Source: Phycisphaerae bacterium
GTDB taxonomy: Bacteria > Planctomycetota > Phycisphaerae > Tepidisphaerales > Tepidisphaeraceae
DNA length: 64,000 bases
Direction of reading: 5' to 3'
Assembly: GCA_026004655.1 (NCBI GenBank)
Contig: BPJO01000012.1
Location: 53,624-117,623, forward strand
Positions 37,949-46,692 of the stretch are shown here, piece by piece. The notes beneath the pieces are model-generated. The model saw nothing but the letters and a program-made list of their open reading frames with translations, was not told where the DNA came from and ran no database searches. The position numbers were made by a program, and so were the translations under genes. The first letter of the stretch is position 1. Each line of letters opens with the position of its first letter.

Positions 37949-38500
37949 ATGACTTCACCCAATCCCCGACCGATCCGACGCGCAGTATTTCCAGGCCAGT
38001 TTGACCCGATGACCAATGGGCATCTGGATATTATTCGTCGAGGGACTCGATTATTCGACGAACTCATCGTGGCCGTCGGGGTGAACCCCGACAAACGGGA
38101 AATGTTTTCGTTAGACGAACGGGTCGCGATGATCCAGGAGCTGGTCACGGACCTCCCGGGGGTAACGGTGCAAAAATACACCGGTCTGACGATGGATTTT
38201 GTACGTCAGGTCGGTGCAACGGCGATCCTCCGGGGGATCCGTGATGCCACCGACGTCCGATACGAGTTTCAACTCGCGCTAGCGAACCGCGCTGTCGGGG
38301 GAGTCGATACCGTCTTCATTATGACCGGCGAACAATACGCGCTGACGTCTAGCAGTCTGATTCGACAAGTCGTTCTCCTCGGTGGAGACGTCCGACAACT
38401 CAAAACCATCTTGCCAGCCCCGATCGTTCGACGGCTGATTCACATGCAAAAATCCGGAAAATTAAAACCCCAGAACCATCCCGATACCCCCGTCTCTTGA
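37949..38500 (+). CDS. coaD: Phosphopantetheine adenylyltransferase
   Basis: 183 residues, full length. Catalyses the penultimate step of coenzyme A synthesis. The nucleotidyltransferase motif TNGHLDII follows AVFPGQFDPM (family usually PGSFDPI), and later GATAILRGIRDATDVRYEFQ (cited in part) and LTSSSLIRQ complete the active site. Start ATG at 37949. No close operon partner; the next gene is about 485 bp downstream. Confidence 0.96.
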   Translation: MTSPNPRPIRRAVFPGQFDPMTNGHLDIIRRGTRLFDELIVAVGVNPDKREMFSLDERVAMIQELVTDLPGVTVQKYTGLTMDFVRQVGATAILRGIRDATDVRYEFQLALANRAVGGVDTVFIMTGEQYALTSSSLIRQVVLLGGDVRQLKTILPAPIVRRLIHMQKSGKLKPQNHPDTPVS

Positions 38501-38595
38501 ACGGTTCCATACTTCGGTAAGCAAAACAAACGTCGGAAAAAACAAATTATGTAACGAAAAAGAAATTTCTTAACATCGCTTGCGACAATTTTTTC

Positions 38596-38625
38596 TTGAC
38601 GATCGTGATGTAGGATGGGTAACTT
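38596..38625 (+). promoter_or_regulatory. Promoter-like sequence of the prepilin leader
   Basis: TTGACG (38596-38601) and TAACTT (38620-38625) separated by 18 bp, after a T-rich stretch. It would start transcription near 38632, about 350 nt before the prepilin ATG. The -35 is good, the -10 is weak. Confidence 0.4.
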
Positions 38626-38631
38626 AATGGG

Positions 38632-38984
38632 GTAGTGTCGATAATATGGGGTGGTATTATGTGGCACGACGGGTTAACGGAGCGAGCGAGGGTCGGATCC
38701 CGAGCCCCACCCATGGGCGTCCGACAGCGAGTGAAGCTATCCCGATTAGTGATATGAAAACCGCCTTATGCAGTGTGGCATAAGGGCTGAAGGTTTGTTG
38801 TGGTTTGCAACGTTGGCGGAATACACCGAGATTCGAGTTTTGGTTTTCTTCCCAGGCTCAAGACAGTCATCATTTCTCTCATCGTCATTCTCGGCTAGTT
38901 CCTAACCAATCTTGCGTACACCACAGCGGTTTTGGGTTCGCTGAACCTGATCAGCGAACGTGTTTTTGTGGAAAGGAGCTTCTT
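38632..38984 (+). ncRNA. Structured leader RNA upstream of the prepilin gene
   Basis: No protein-coding signal in this stretch. Two nested hairpins are visible. Hairpin 1, 38692-38725: GTCGGA pairs TCCGAC, with inner stem GCCC/GGGC. Hairpin 2, 38758-38796: AAACC pairs GGTTT, with inner stem CCTTATGC/GCATAAGG. They are followed by a less structured linker and then a terminator-like hairpin just before the ribosome site. The order promoter, folded domain, terminator, ribosome site is that of a riboswitch or attenuator leader. I compared it mentally with GEMM (c-di-GMP), TPP, cobalamin, SAM and guanidine classes and saw none of their conserved cores. Boundaries are approximate. Confidence 0.45.
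38936..38966 (+). terminator. Attenuator-like hairpin before the prepilin gene
   Basis: GTTCGCTGA (38936-38944) pairs perfectly with TCAGCGAAC (38951-38959), followed by GTGTTTTTGTG. It sits 19 bp before the start codon and directly before AAAGGAG (38972-38978). A terminator here only makes sense if it is conditional. Confidence 0.6.
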
Positions 38985-39872
38985 ATGAAGCTGTCAACAC
39001 GCAAGGGTTTTACTCTTGTCGAACTGCTGGTCGTGATCGGCATCATCGCGTTGCTGATCTCGATTCTGCTCCCGTCGCTGAACCGCGCTCGTGAAGCGGC
39101 TAACCGCATCAAGTGCGCCAGCAACCTGCGTCAGATCGGTCTGGCGCTCAAGATGTACGCCAACGACGAAACGCGTACCAACGCGTTCCCGCGGGCTAAA
39201 TACACCGCCGGGAGCAATATCGTCTGGGGTACCCCGGCCTCACAGGCCGGTTGGCCCAACGCTAGCCCGTTCAATGCCTCCGGAACGAATGGTGGAAACG
39301 ATGTCAACGACGTCACAGCGGCGTTGTTCCTGACCCTCCGTACTCAGGACATCACCACCGACGTCTTCATCTGCCCCTCCAGCAACGCTGACCGATATGA
39401 TCTCGGTGGTCAAAGCATCCAAAGCTACACCAACTGGGAAGCCGGAAGCTCGACCGCTCGCAGCATCGGTAAGGGTCTGAGCTATTCCTACCAGAACCCG
39501 TATGCCACCACGGCGGCGGTTTCGAACGGATTCCAGTTCAATGACTCCATGACCGCTGACTTTGCGATCATGGCCGACATCAACCCGGGCGCTGTGACGG
39601 GCACCTATCCGACTTTTGGTTCCGCCGGAAGCGAGATCCGTCGTGCCAACTCGGTCAACCATGACCAGGATGGTCAGAACGTCCTGTACGCTGACGGTCA
39701 CGCGGAGTGGCAATCCTCTCCGTATGTCGGAACACAGAACGATAACATCTACACCTATCGTACGGCGACGACCCCGATCTCGGCTGCCGGGACGGCTCCG
39801 ACCACCTCGGGTTCAGCCGCTTACACGCCTTATGATGCCAACGACTCGATCCTGCTCCCGACCGACGACTAA
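38985..39872 (+). CDS. Prepilin-like protein, planctomycete type (H-X-DG)
   Basis: 295 residues from the ATG at 38985, which has AAAGGAG six bases upstream; the frame is open further up but that is leader. Short basic leader MKLSTRKG, then [20 protein letters not shown]: prepilin peptidase should cut after Gly8. The N-terminal helix continues with [20 protein letters not shown], the shared planctomycete pattern, and the C-terminal [19 protein letters not shown] is the His...DG motif of this family. Such proteins are called type II secretion pseudopilins or DUF1559-like, and many copies occur per genome. The codon choice looks optimised (ctg, cgt, aac, atc), suggesting high expression. No secretion or pilus machinery genes lie nearby. 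Confidence 0.88.
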   Translation: MKLSTRKGFTLVELLVVIGIIALLISILLPSLNRAREAANRIKCASNLRQIGLALKMYANDETRTNAFPRAKYTAGSNIVWGTPASQAGWPNASPFNASGTNGGNDVNDVTAALFLTLRTQDITTDVFICPSSNADRYDLGGQSIQSYTNWEAGSSTARSIGKGLSYSYQNPYATTAAVSNGFQFNDSMTADFAIMADINPGAVTGTYPTFGSAGSEIRRANSVNHDQDGQNVLYADGHAEWQSSPYVGTQNDNIYTYRTATTPISAAGTAPTTSGSAAYTPYDANDSILLPTDD

Positions 39873-39920
39873 TTCGTCGTCTGGGCAAAATGGATCGTTT
39901 GAGTTTGTCGCAAATCATCA

Positions 39921-39952
39921 CACGCCCGTTCCCCGGAAGGGGGACGGGCGTG
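39921..39952 (+). terminator. Strong hairpin after the prepilin gene
   Basis: CACGCCCGT (39921-39929) pairs with ACGGGCGTG (39944-39952), with further C/G pairing in the loop region (CCCC...GGGG). About 50 bp past the stop. The T tract is poor (ATGCTTCATG), but the stem is very stable. Confidence 0.65.
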
Positions 39953-40002
39953 ATGCTTCATGTTGGCGCAAAGCTAGAATCAACTAGGATTTATCGATCG
40001 GG

Positions 40003-40509
40003 ATGGGTATAGTGCACGGTATGGAACAGGTGCTCCCGCCTGATACCGCCAGTGGTGCGGGTTTTGAAGTGACACGGGTCCGACAGTTTACGGTTTTTTT
40101 GGAGAACCGGGTCGGTCGGTTACTCGCGTTGCTTCGTGCGTTGGATGAGGGATCACAGAAGTTATACGCCTGTGCGATCGAGGAAAGCGCCGATGCTGCG
40201 CTGGTCCGACTGATCCTGTCCGATCCGGACAACGCCAAAGCCTATCTAAAAAGTCAGGGTTTTTCGGTCAGTGTGACGGAAGTATTATGCGTTCAAATGC
40301 CCCCCAAACAAAGCAACCCGTTGCAGTTGCTTTGTACCGCGTTATTGGCTGCTGAGATTAGTCTGCATTACACCTACCCATTGATGACCACCCCGTTAGG
40401 GCCCGGCGTCGTGGTTTATACGGATGATTCGACCTTGGCGGCACAACTCCTGATCAAAAAAGGATTTAGACTCATTTCCGAGGGGGATTTGTACGTCAAA
40501 CGGGACTGA
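40003..40509 (+). CDS. ACT-domain protein
   Basis: 168 residues from the ATG at 40003; the ATG at 40021 is also possible. Two ACT-like units: QFTVFLENRVGRLLALLRAL (regulatory beta-alpha-beta start) with CAIEESADAALVRLILSD, then a second unit LCTALLAAEISLHYTYPLM followed by VVYTDDSTLAAQLLIKKGF. Free-standing ACT proteins usually bind amino acids and regulate enzymes or transport. No biosynthetic partner is adjacent, so the ligand is unknown. Confidence 0.78.
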   Translation: MGIVHGMEQVLPPDTASGAGFEVTRVRQFTVFLENRVGRLLALLRALDEGSQKLYACAIEESADAALVRLILSDPDNAKAYLKSQGFSVSVTEVLCVQMPPKQSNPLQLLCTALLAAEISLHYTYPLMTTPLGPGVVVYTDDSTLAAQLLIKKGFRLISEGDLYVKRD

Positions 40510-40672
40510 AACGGTTCAGAACCGTCGGATCCGGTCGGTTAAAAGTCGGAACATATCGACACGTATGAATGGATTGGAACCCGAAGAACTCGTTTTCAAC
40601 AGAATTGGCGCAAGACGAATCCGGATTCATGGCCTAGACTTGGATTGCGAATAGGTAATCCGGAAAGAGGGC

Positions 40673-40957
40673 ATGATGGATCGAATGATCTTAAGACGAC
40701 TCAAAGCGTCGGATTCGGAACAGATTCTGGAACTGCTGACCATGTGTCAATATCTCCGACCGCGTCAACCCGTGGTTGATGTGTTGACTGAAGTCGCTAC
40801 CGGATTGGGTTTGACTCTCAGCAGCATCCGATCGGCAGCCGACCGGATGGAATTGGACGTCTCGCAATCCGTCGGACGACTCAAGCGTGAACAACTGGAA
40901 CAACTGGCCCGACTGACGCACCGGTTGTATCGTCACGAATTGACCGGTGCGTGCTGA
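40673..40957 (+). CDS. Small hypothetical protein
   Basis: 94 residues, preceded by AAAGAGGG. Charged and helical (LKREQLEQLARLTHRLYRHEL at the C-terminus), with no membrane segment or signal peptide. A second ATG follows at 40676. No family recognised; the good ribosome site and ordinary codon use favour a real gene. Confidence 0.6.
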   Translation: MMDRMILRRLKASDSEQILELLTMCQYLRPRQPVVDVLTEVATGLGLTLSSIRSAADRMELDVSQSVGRLKREQLEQLARLTHRLYRHELTGAC

Positions 40958-41041
40958 TTCAGGTCAGATAATCTCAAGGGGTCGGGGGATCATTAGCCGA
41001 TAAAAATGCTGGCGAATCAGTCGTTCTGCAGGAGCAGGGTC

Positions 41042-41893
41042 ATGAACCCATCACTTCCTTCCACTGCCCCGTTGTGCTGCTCGGCACCGGCTTATCAATT
41101 GTTTCAAAGCCAGCTCAAACAGATCCTGACCACTCCGGGTCTATTAAAAACCTCGGTGGCGGTGTCGATGCACCAGTTGTCCGAAATCGATGTTAAGGAC
41201 ATCGAACGCCAACTCAACGGATACGCCAAGATCGTGCGTTCGCGGGTCCATGGTTGCCAACCCCAAGCCATGATCGCTCACTTGCATCATTATTTGTTTG
41301 ATGAACTAGGGTATGCGGGGAACACGGAAGATTATTACGCGCCTTCCAACAGTTATTTGCCGATGGTCCTGTCGTCTCGTCGGGGTCTTCCGATCACGTT
41401 GTCGTTGATATACAAGCTTGTTGCCGACAAGTTGGGGTTAAAAGTGTATGGGGTTGGTCTTCCAGGACATTTTCTGATCGCGGTTCAGACGGGACGGGCA
41501 CGGATGTACATCGATCCGTTTTCGGGAGGTCGATGCCTGTCCCCGGAGGAATGCCGACAGCGTGTCGAAAGCATCTTTTCGGATACGGTGCAATGGTCGG
41601 ATCAGATGCTGAAACCGGTGACTCACCGGATGTGGATCAGCCGAATGATCCAAAACCTGCTGCATATTTTCACAACCAACCAACACTGGTCCGATGTCGC
41701 AGCCATGCTCGAACTTCAGATGCTGCTTTGGCCGAAACAAACCCAGTTAAAACGGGACCTCGGTCTGGTGCTGGCCAGGATCGACATGCCCGAACCGGCC
41801 AGTCGTTGTCTCGGGGAGTATCTCCAAGCCAACCCCGATGACCCCGAAAAAGACGAATTATCCGACCTGTTAGCCAAACTGTCCCGGTGGTAA
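41042..41893 (+). CDS. SirB1 family protein (transglutaminase-like plus TPR)
   Basis: 283 residues from the ATG at 41042 with GGAG upstream. The central part has the SirB1 pattern LFDELGYAGNTEDYYAPSNS followed by RRGLPITLSLIYKLVADKLG and GVGLPGHFLIAV, where the family keeps a transglutaminase-like fold with incomplete catalytic triad. The C-terminal third resembles tetratricopeptide helices (LGLVLARIDMPEPASRCLGEYLQANPDDP in part). SirB1-type proteins are widespread and poorly understood. No operon link to fabI is clear: the gap is 133 bp and contains an inverted repeat CTGACA-N6-TGTCAG at 41917-41934. Confidence 0.82.
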   Translation: MNPSLPSTAPLCCSAPAYQLFQSQLKQILTTPGLLKTSVAVSMHQLSEIDVKDIERQLNGYAKIVRSRVHGCQPQAMIAHLHHYLFDELGYAGNTEDYYAPSNSYLPMVLSSRRGLPITLSLIYKLVADKLGLKVYGVGLPGHFLIAVQTGRARMYIDPFSGGRCLSPEECRQRVESIFSDTVQWSDQMLKPVTHRMWISRMIQNLLHIFTTNQHWSDVAAMLELQMLLWPKQTQLKRDLGLVLARIDMPEPASRCLGEYLQANPDDPEKDELSDLLAKLSRW

Positions 41894-42026
41894 CCCAACT
41901 CCGTTGACATAAGACCCTGACAGACAGATGTCAGCGGAAATACCCGGTCCGGACTTTACAACCGCCGGACGGTGTATAAGGTAACGCCTGTCGACCCGGA
42001 GTGGGTCGTCGGATCAAGGAGCTGAC

Positions 42027-42806
42027 ATGGGACTGCTGGAAGGCAAAAAGGGACTGATTCTCAACATCGCCAATGACCGCTCGATCGCTTGGGCGATTGC
42101 GGACAATTGTCGCAAACACGGTGCGACCTGCGGGTACGGATATCTGCCCCTGGAAAAGATGGAACGACGGGTGCGTAAAAGCCTCGAAGAGCTTGGCGAA
42201 ACCGACCCTTGGCTTATGCCTTGCGACGTTAGTTCGGACGAGTCGATCAGTGGATTTTTCTCAGCGGCGAAAGAAAAGTTCGGTACCATCGACTTTCTGG
42301 TCCATTCTTTGGCCTTTGCCAACAAGGATTATCTTGCGATCGGCAAGTTCCTCAGTACCCCGCGGGACGTCTTCAAACAGGCTTGCGATATCTCGGCCTA
42401 TTCGTTGATCGCTTTGGTACGGGAATCGTTGCCTTTGATGCCCAACGGTGGATCGGTCATCGCCATGACATATCTCGGTTCGGAAAAAGCCGTCCCCGGA
42501 TATAACGTCATGGGAGTAGCCAAAGCCGCCTTGGAATCGACCAGCCGATACCTTGCATTGGAACTCGGTGAAAAGAAGATCCGAGTCAACACGATTTCCG
42601 CAGGACCCGTCCGAACCCTTTCGGCCATGGCGGTCGGGGGGATCGACGAGATGTTTGAACACACCGTCCGAAAAGCCCCCCTCAAACGCAACATCGAGGC
42701 CGACGAAGTCGGAAAAACGGCTGTTTACCTGTTAAGCGATCTGAGTTCGGGGGTGACCGGGGAAAACATTTACGTCGATTGCGGGTTCAACATCGTCGGA
42801 CTTTGA
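42027..42806 (+). CDS. fabI: Enoyl-[acyl-carrier-protein] reductase (NADH) FabI
   Basis: 259 residues, with AAGGAG upstream. Reduces enoyl-ACP in fatty acid elongation. An SDR protein of the FabI type: GLILNIANDRSIAWAIA cofactor region, SLAFANKDYL, and the catalytic Tyr149, Tyr159 and Lys166 (Y-x6-K) in TYLGSEKAVPGYNVMGVAK. NTISAGPVRTLSA and YVDCGFNIVGL close the fold. FabI is the target of triclosan in other bacteria. Confidence 0.95.
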   Translation: MGLLEGKKGLILNIANDRSIAWAIADNCRKHGATCGYGYLPLEKMERRVRKSLEELGETDPWLMPCDVSSDESISGFFSAAKEKFGTIDFLVHSLAFANKDYLAIGKFLSTPRDVFKQACDISAYSLIALVRESLPLMPNGGSVIAMTYLGSEKAVPGYNVMGVAKAALESTSRYLALELGEKKIRVNTISAGPVRTLSAMAVGGIDEMFEHTVRKAPLKRNIEADEVGKTAVYLLSDLSSGVTGENIYVDCGFNIVGL

Positions 42807-42832
42807 TCGGACCGATCGACGACGTGGGTGGT

Positions 42833-43729
42833 TCACACGGATGCCGACCCTCCGAGGGGTGGGGTTTTCCGTGGACGTTCGGACCGCAAGACCTGTTGCA
42901 GATGTTCAAAAGCCGACCGTGCGACCCCGGCCGCGGTGGACTCGTAGGGATAAAGCTCGACCGTCACCCAACCGGGATACGCAATGTCGTCCAGCGCATC
43001 GAAAATGGTGACAAAATCGATGACCCCGCGTCCGGGGGTTAAATGCTGATGAACGTGGTTTGCTCCGATGTCTTCGAGATGGACATGCACGACCTCGTGG
43101 GTCATGGTCCGAATGACCCCGGCCGGATCCTCCCCGACACAGAACAGGTGTCCGATATCACAGTTCATTCGGATGGATGATTCGTTAGGGAAATAACGGT
43201 TTTTGAAGTCCAAATATTCCCCAGACGTCTGGATGAGCAACCCCGGTTCCGGTTCGATGGCCAGAATGACCCCCGTTTGTCTGGCCGAATCCAAACAACG
43301 GGAAAGAGAATCGGCAAAACGATCCAGGGCTTGTTCCCGGGTCAGTCCCGTTCCGATCGTCGGACCTCCCGGTTGGATAGACAACGTGCGTGCCCCGAAC
43401 TCCTGTGCCATTTCCAAACAACGACGGGTATGGTCGATGCGAATCCGGACCTGTTTCGAGTCGTCTTCGATCCAGGTCGGGTGGTAGGTATCCCCGTGAA
43501 CGAAACAGGTAAACGCGTTGACGTTGGAGATGACCAAGCCCAGGTCTGATAGTTGCTTTGACGTTTCGCGTCGTCGGTGAGCATCAAACGTTACCGGCCA
43601 GGCGTGATGCATGTCGGCCATCAGTTCGACCCCGGTATAACCGATCTGACCGATGGACGAGATCGCTTCGGAAAGGGTGTTTTTCTTGAACGCGTTGGAA
43701 GAAAAAGCCAGCGGTTGCATCAAAATCAT
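42833..43729 (-). CDS. Sugar phosphate isomerase/epimerase-like TIM-barrel protein
   Basis: 298 residues from the ATG at 43729 (MILMQPLAFSSNAFKKNTL), the usual family start; the frame is open to an ATG at 43846. AP endonuclease 2/xylose-isomerase-like fold with metal ligands in ILAIEPEPG, MNCDIGHLFC, VHVHLEDI and VTVELYPYE. The true substrate is unknown: members isomerise or epimerise sugars and inosose derivatives. Convergent with fabI, 26 bp apart. A hairpin lies in the upstream leader. Confidence 0.83.
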   Translation of the reverse strand: MILMQPLAFSSNAFKKNTLSEAISSIGQIGYTGVELMADMHHAWPVTFDAHRRRETSKQLSDLGLVISNVNAFTCFVHGDTYHPTWIEDDSKQVRIRIDHTRRCLEMAQEFGARTLSIQPGGPTIGTGLTREQALDRFADSLSRCLDSARQTGVILAIEPEPGLLIQTSGEYLDFKNRYFPNESSIRMNCDIGHLFCVGEDPAGVIRTMTHEVVHVHLEDIGANHVHQHLTPGRGVIDFVTIFDALDDIAYPGWVTVELYPYESTAAGVARSAFEHLQQVLRSERPRKTPPLGGSASV

Positions 43730-43758
43730 GTTAACCGGAGGAAGCTCAGGATAAAGCA

Positions 43759-43787
43759 GCCCAGCCAAAATCTGATGTCGGCTGGGC
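43759..43787 (-). promoter_or_regulatory. Leader hairpin before the isomerase gene
   Basis: GCCCAGCC (43759-43766) pairs with GGCTGGGC (43780-43787). On the minus strand it is followed by TGCTTTATCC and then, 20 bp on, by the start at 43729. It may be a weak attenuator; if the longer start at 43846 is used it lies inside the coding region and means nothing. Confidence 0.3.
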
Positions 43788-43970
43788 CGCGCCCCTCCGG
43801 AAGACGGACCGAAGACAAAACATTCATCTCGGTCACGCCCGACCATCGTGACCGAGAAATCATCCGTTAACAGTCATTCTGATAAAACGTCTGTGCAGAA
43901 CAATTGCCCTGAACAGGGCATGTGCGGGATTTTCTGGTCATGAAGGGCGTTGTTGACCGACAGTAAAGTA

Positions 43971-44000
43971 TTAACAGACTTTTAACCCAAGGATTATAAT
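43971..44000 (+). promoter_or_regulatory. Promoter of the HD-domain gene
   Basis: TTAACA (43971-43976) and a perfect TATAAT (43995-44000) 18 bp apart, giving a start near 44007 and a 40-nt leader before the ATG at 44047. Confidence 0.65.
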
Positions 44001-44046
44001 TTGTTGAGACAATTATACCGACAAGGATGTCAGAACGAGGAAACGC

Positions 44047-44682
44047 ATGATCAGCACATCTCGAGGGTTGTTTGCAACGGACTGCGAGGTTTCGGCTGCC
44101 CGATGGGTCCAACGACGACTAGGGGATTGTGAACACGAACGACGGGTGCTGGCGATTGCATCCAAGTTGTTTGATCTGACCCGTCCCGTGCTGGGATTGG
44201 GGTTGTGCGAGTTTCGCTTGCTGCGGTTGTCCGCGTTGACCCACGACATCGGTCGATCCGTGAGCGAGGAAGACCATCACAAAGAAGGCGCCAAGATTTT
44301 GCTCGAGACCACATCGTTGGAGCTGTCTCCGATGGACCGACGGGTGCTAGCGTTTTGTGCCCGATATCACCGCGGGTCAGTACCCCAAGCCATGCAGGAA
44401 GAGCATCTGTATCCGTTGGATCCGCGTCGTCCGATCCGGATGATCCTGGGTTTGCTGAGGGTCGCAGACGCGCTGGATAGTCGTGTGGGGGTTTCTCCGA
44501 GGCTGATGTTTTCAGTGACCCGGAACCGATTATCCGTGCGATGTTTTGTTGATGCGTCCGATTACCGGGAGGCCCGACGGGTTTATCGTCGACGTAAAAA
44601 GTTTGAACTGCTCGAATCCTTTCTCGGACACGAGATCAACGTCGAAGTCGATATTGCATCGGCGCACGTGTTGTCCCGCTGA
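44047..44682 (+). CDS. HD-domain protein (Ppx/GppA C-terminal-like)
   Basis: 211 residues with GAGG upstream. The HD motif is in LRLSALTHDIGRSVSEEDHH, preceded by a conserved His (EHERRV) and followed by VLAFCARYHRG and RMILGLLRVADALD, the layout of the HD-type domain found at the C-terminus of exopolyphosphatase/GppA and of free-standing phosphohydrolases. Likely hydrolyses a nucleotide or phosphate ester with metal; substrate unknown. It has its own promoter. Confidence 0.8.
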   Translation: MISTSRGLFATDCEVSAARWVQRRLGDCEHERRVLAIASKLFDLTRPVLGLGLCEFRLLRLSALTHDIGRSVSEEDHHKEGAKILLETTSLELSPMDRRVLAFCARYHRGSVPQAMQEEHLYPLDPRRPIRMILGLLRVADALDSRVGVSPRLMFSVTRNRLSVRCFVDASDYREARRVYRRRKKFELLESFLGHEINVEVDIASAHVLSR

Positions 44683-44745
44683 GACTTTCAAGACAGCAGG
44701 AACAAAGGACTCGATTTATTAGAGAGGGACCGTGCGTCGGGGGGG

Positions 44746-45189
44746 TTATTGGTTCTCCACGACCTTCAGTAATGATTCGTACCTTGAAAGACGTGATCCT
44801 GTGTCAGCGACCCGAAGGTCATCGAATCGATCACAAGACCGACCTTTTGTTTCCTGAACCACGGCAACTAAGAAAAACCACTTTTGCCCACAAATCGTGC
44901 CGGTCCGGTAGTAGGCTGTGAAGAGGTAGAAGTGCTTTTGCTGATCCGTTCGGTACATCACGTCCCGAACCATCACGTCAGCGGCCCCGGGATGAGGCAG
45001 ACGTTCACGAATCCGGGTGGCAAGATGAAATCGGTCGATCGGGTTGTATCGAAAACGGTTTTGGCGTGCCCATTCCGAAAAAGTCCGTTGTATTCGTCTA
45101 TCGAACCAACGATCTACGAACCGGATGGTCAATAACAGTAGGGTTACTGCCGTGAGGATACTCCAGGAATTAACTAGAGGGATCGACAC
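44746..45189 (-). CDS. Membrane-anchored hypothetical protein
   Basis: 147 residues. One N-terminal hydrophobic helix (SILTAVTLLLLTIRFV), then a basic region and a beta-rich domain (HFYLFTAYYRTGTICGQKWF in part). It starts 11 bp after the stop of the haem-motif gene on the same strand, so they are likely co-transcribed. Not recognised. Confidence 0.62.
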   Translation of the reverse strand: MSIPLVNSWSILTAVTLLLLTIRFVDRWFDRRIQRTFSEWARQNRFRYNPIDRFHLATRIRERLPHPGAADVMVRDVMYRTDQQKHFYLFTAYYRTGTICGQKWFFLVAVVQETKGRSCDRFDDLRVADTGSRLSRYESLLKVVENQ

Positions 45190-45200
45190 GATCTGACCCT

Positions 45201-46433
45201 TTACCTGGATTGTGCTGCCGGGGCTGTGCTCGGTGTCGTCGGGAGGGCCGAGGGCAAACCGGTCGCGGATCTGCTCTGCAGCTTAAAGTCGAAGTTATAC
45301 TTTCTATCGATTTTACCCAGCGAGTTGATCCAGTTTTCGATCGTCCGGTACTTGGGATCTTCACGACCACGGGGGAAGATTCCGTTATAACCCCGAACGG
45401 TAGGGTGCTTGTAATCAGCCATTTGTGAAGGTAGTCCGTACTGCAGCAACAATGATTTTGCCGGATTCAATCGATCGATCATCATCGCCTGTTCAGGATT
45501 GAAAAGTCCTTCGAGGGATCCGGAAGAGATGTTTTTCTGATAACTGTGCAACAGGTAATAATTGGTGTACACCTCGGGCGTTCCCGCAGCAGGAGTGATT
45601 AAGGCAAACTCACGCGTCGATTCGTTGTTTCCGCCGTGACAAGAACTGGTCGCACACCCGTTGAGTACGATCGGAAGCACATCTCGACGAAACGCCAGCA
45701 TCGTTGCAGGATCGTTGGTCACTTCGACGTCTTTAGCCAGTTCATCCCCACCATTACGGATGATCATCAGCGCTCTGACCACAGCCGGCTGACGCAGGAA
45801 CTGGGTGTAATTCATCCCTGTGTTGGGGTCGGTGTCGTGATATTTCTTCTGAACGTTGTTTTTGAAAGAAATATTGACGCGGGTATCGGTTTCGGAAAGC
45901 TCACCTTGTTTGATGATCCGGATCTGTTCAGGACTGAGGGTGTTATAAGAGGACGGGGTTGCGGTCTGAGGAGAAGTAGATCCGGGGGGGGAGGATTTGG
46001 AATCAGAAGCGGCGGCGGTGCTTTTTTCGAGTCGACGTTGAATCAATGTCAGACGCAACAATTCGGCGGCATCGGCATTGTTGGGGTCGATCGCCAACGT
46101 ATCATTCAGTGCCTTTTCCGCAAGATCATATCGTCGTTCCTCGAAAGCCCGTTTGGCCAGATCCATTCGCCCCTTCGTGTCTTTTTCGGCCAGTTTTTCG
46201 TAATCGGTGTTCCAGCGGGTTTCAAAATCCCCGTAAACGATCGAAGCAATGTTCTCGCGGGGAATGGTGGTTTGAATTCCTCGGACGGTGATTTTAACGG
46301 TCTCTTGCTGTTCCTCGACCTGTCCGTCATAAATCCCCCCGTCTTTAGTCCGGACCACACCGGGTCGACCTGCTGCCATCAGCAGACCTACCGTTCCAAT
46401 CAATCCCGCCAGAACCATGATCCGCTTGAGCAT
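45201..46433 (-). CDS. Secreted protein with C-x4-C-H haem-like motif
   Basis: 410 residues, start supported by AGAGGAG. A signal peptide or N-terminal helix (IMVLAGLIGTVGLLMAAG) is followed by a small beta domain (VVRTKDGGIYDGQVEE), then TPR-like helices (LAKRAFEERRYDLAEKALND). A Ser/Pro/Thr linker around 138-165 leads to a C-terminal domain with Cys260, Cys265 and His266 (CATSSCHGG). Planctomycete cytochrome-c-like domains use similar C-x(n)-C-H sites, with x4 being a known but unusual spacing. Whether haem is attached is unknown. No respiratory partner lies nearby. Confidence 0.75.
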   Translation of the reverse strand: MLKRIMVLAGLIGTVGLLMAAGRPGVVRTKDGGIYDGQVEEQQETVKITVRGIQTTIPRENIASIVYGDFETRWNTDYEKLAEKDTKGRMDLAKRAFEERRYDLAEKALNDTLAIDPNNADAAELLRLTLIQRRLEKSTAAASDSKSSPPGSTSPQTATPSSYNTLSPEQIRIIKQGELSETDTRVNISFKNNVQKKYHDTDPNTGMNYTQFLRQPAVVRALMIIRNGGDELAKDVEVTNDPATMLAFRRDVLPIVLNGCATSSCHGGNNESTREFALITPAAGTPEVYTNYYLLHSYQKNISSGSLEGLFNPEQAMMIDRLNPAKSLLLQYGLPSQMADYKHPTVRGYNGIFPRGREDPKYRTIENWINSLGKIDRKYNFDFKLQSRSATGLPSALPTTPSTAPAAQSR

Positions 46434-46692
46434 GATTTACTCCTCTTTTCGCCTACTGTAGTTATGCAATCCTATCGGAGCAACACAAAGGTTTGAATCG
46501 GATGTCATCTCTCGATATTGTCCCGGCGCAGAACGGTCATCAAAAGATGAGACAAAATTGTGGTATAAATTACCCATTTTGTGCAGACTTCCTATCTGTA
46601 TGATAGCGTGATGATATCTGACAGAGTGCTCTTTTAGCCCCGGAAAAAAATTAGCTTGCCTCAGTACTCGGACACCATGAATAATACCGTCG

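Noticed and set aside
38632..38800. c-di-GMP (GEMM), TPP, cobalamin, SAM or guanidine riboswitch
   Set aside because: None of their conserved core sequences could be found in the leader; it is left as an unassigned structured RNA.
45636..46496. 286-codon open frame opposite the haem-motif gene
   Set aside because: Antisense shadow; the minus-strand gene has a signal peptide, ribosome site and recognisable motif.
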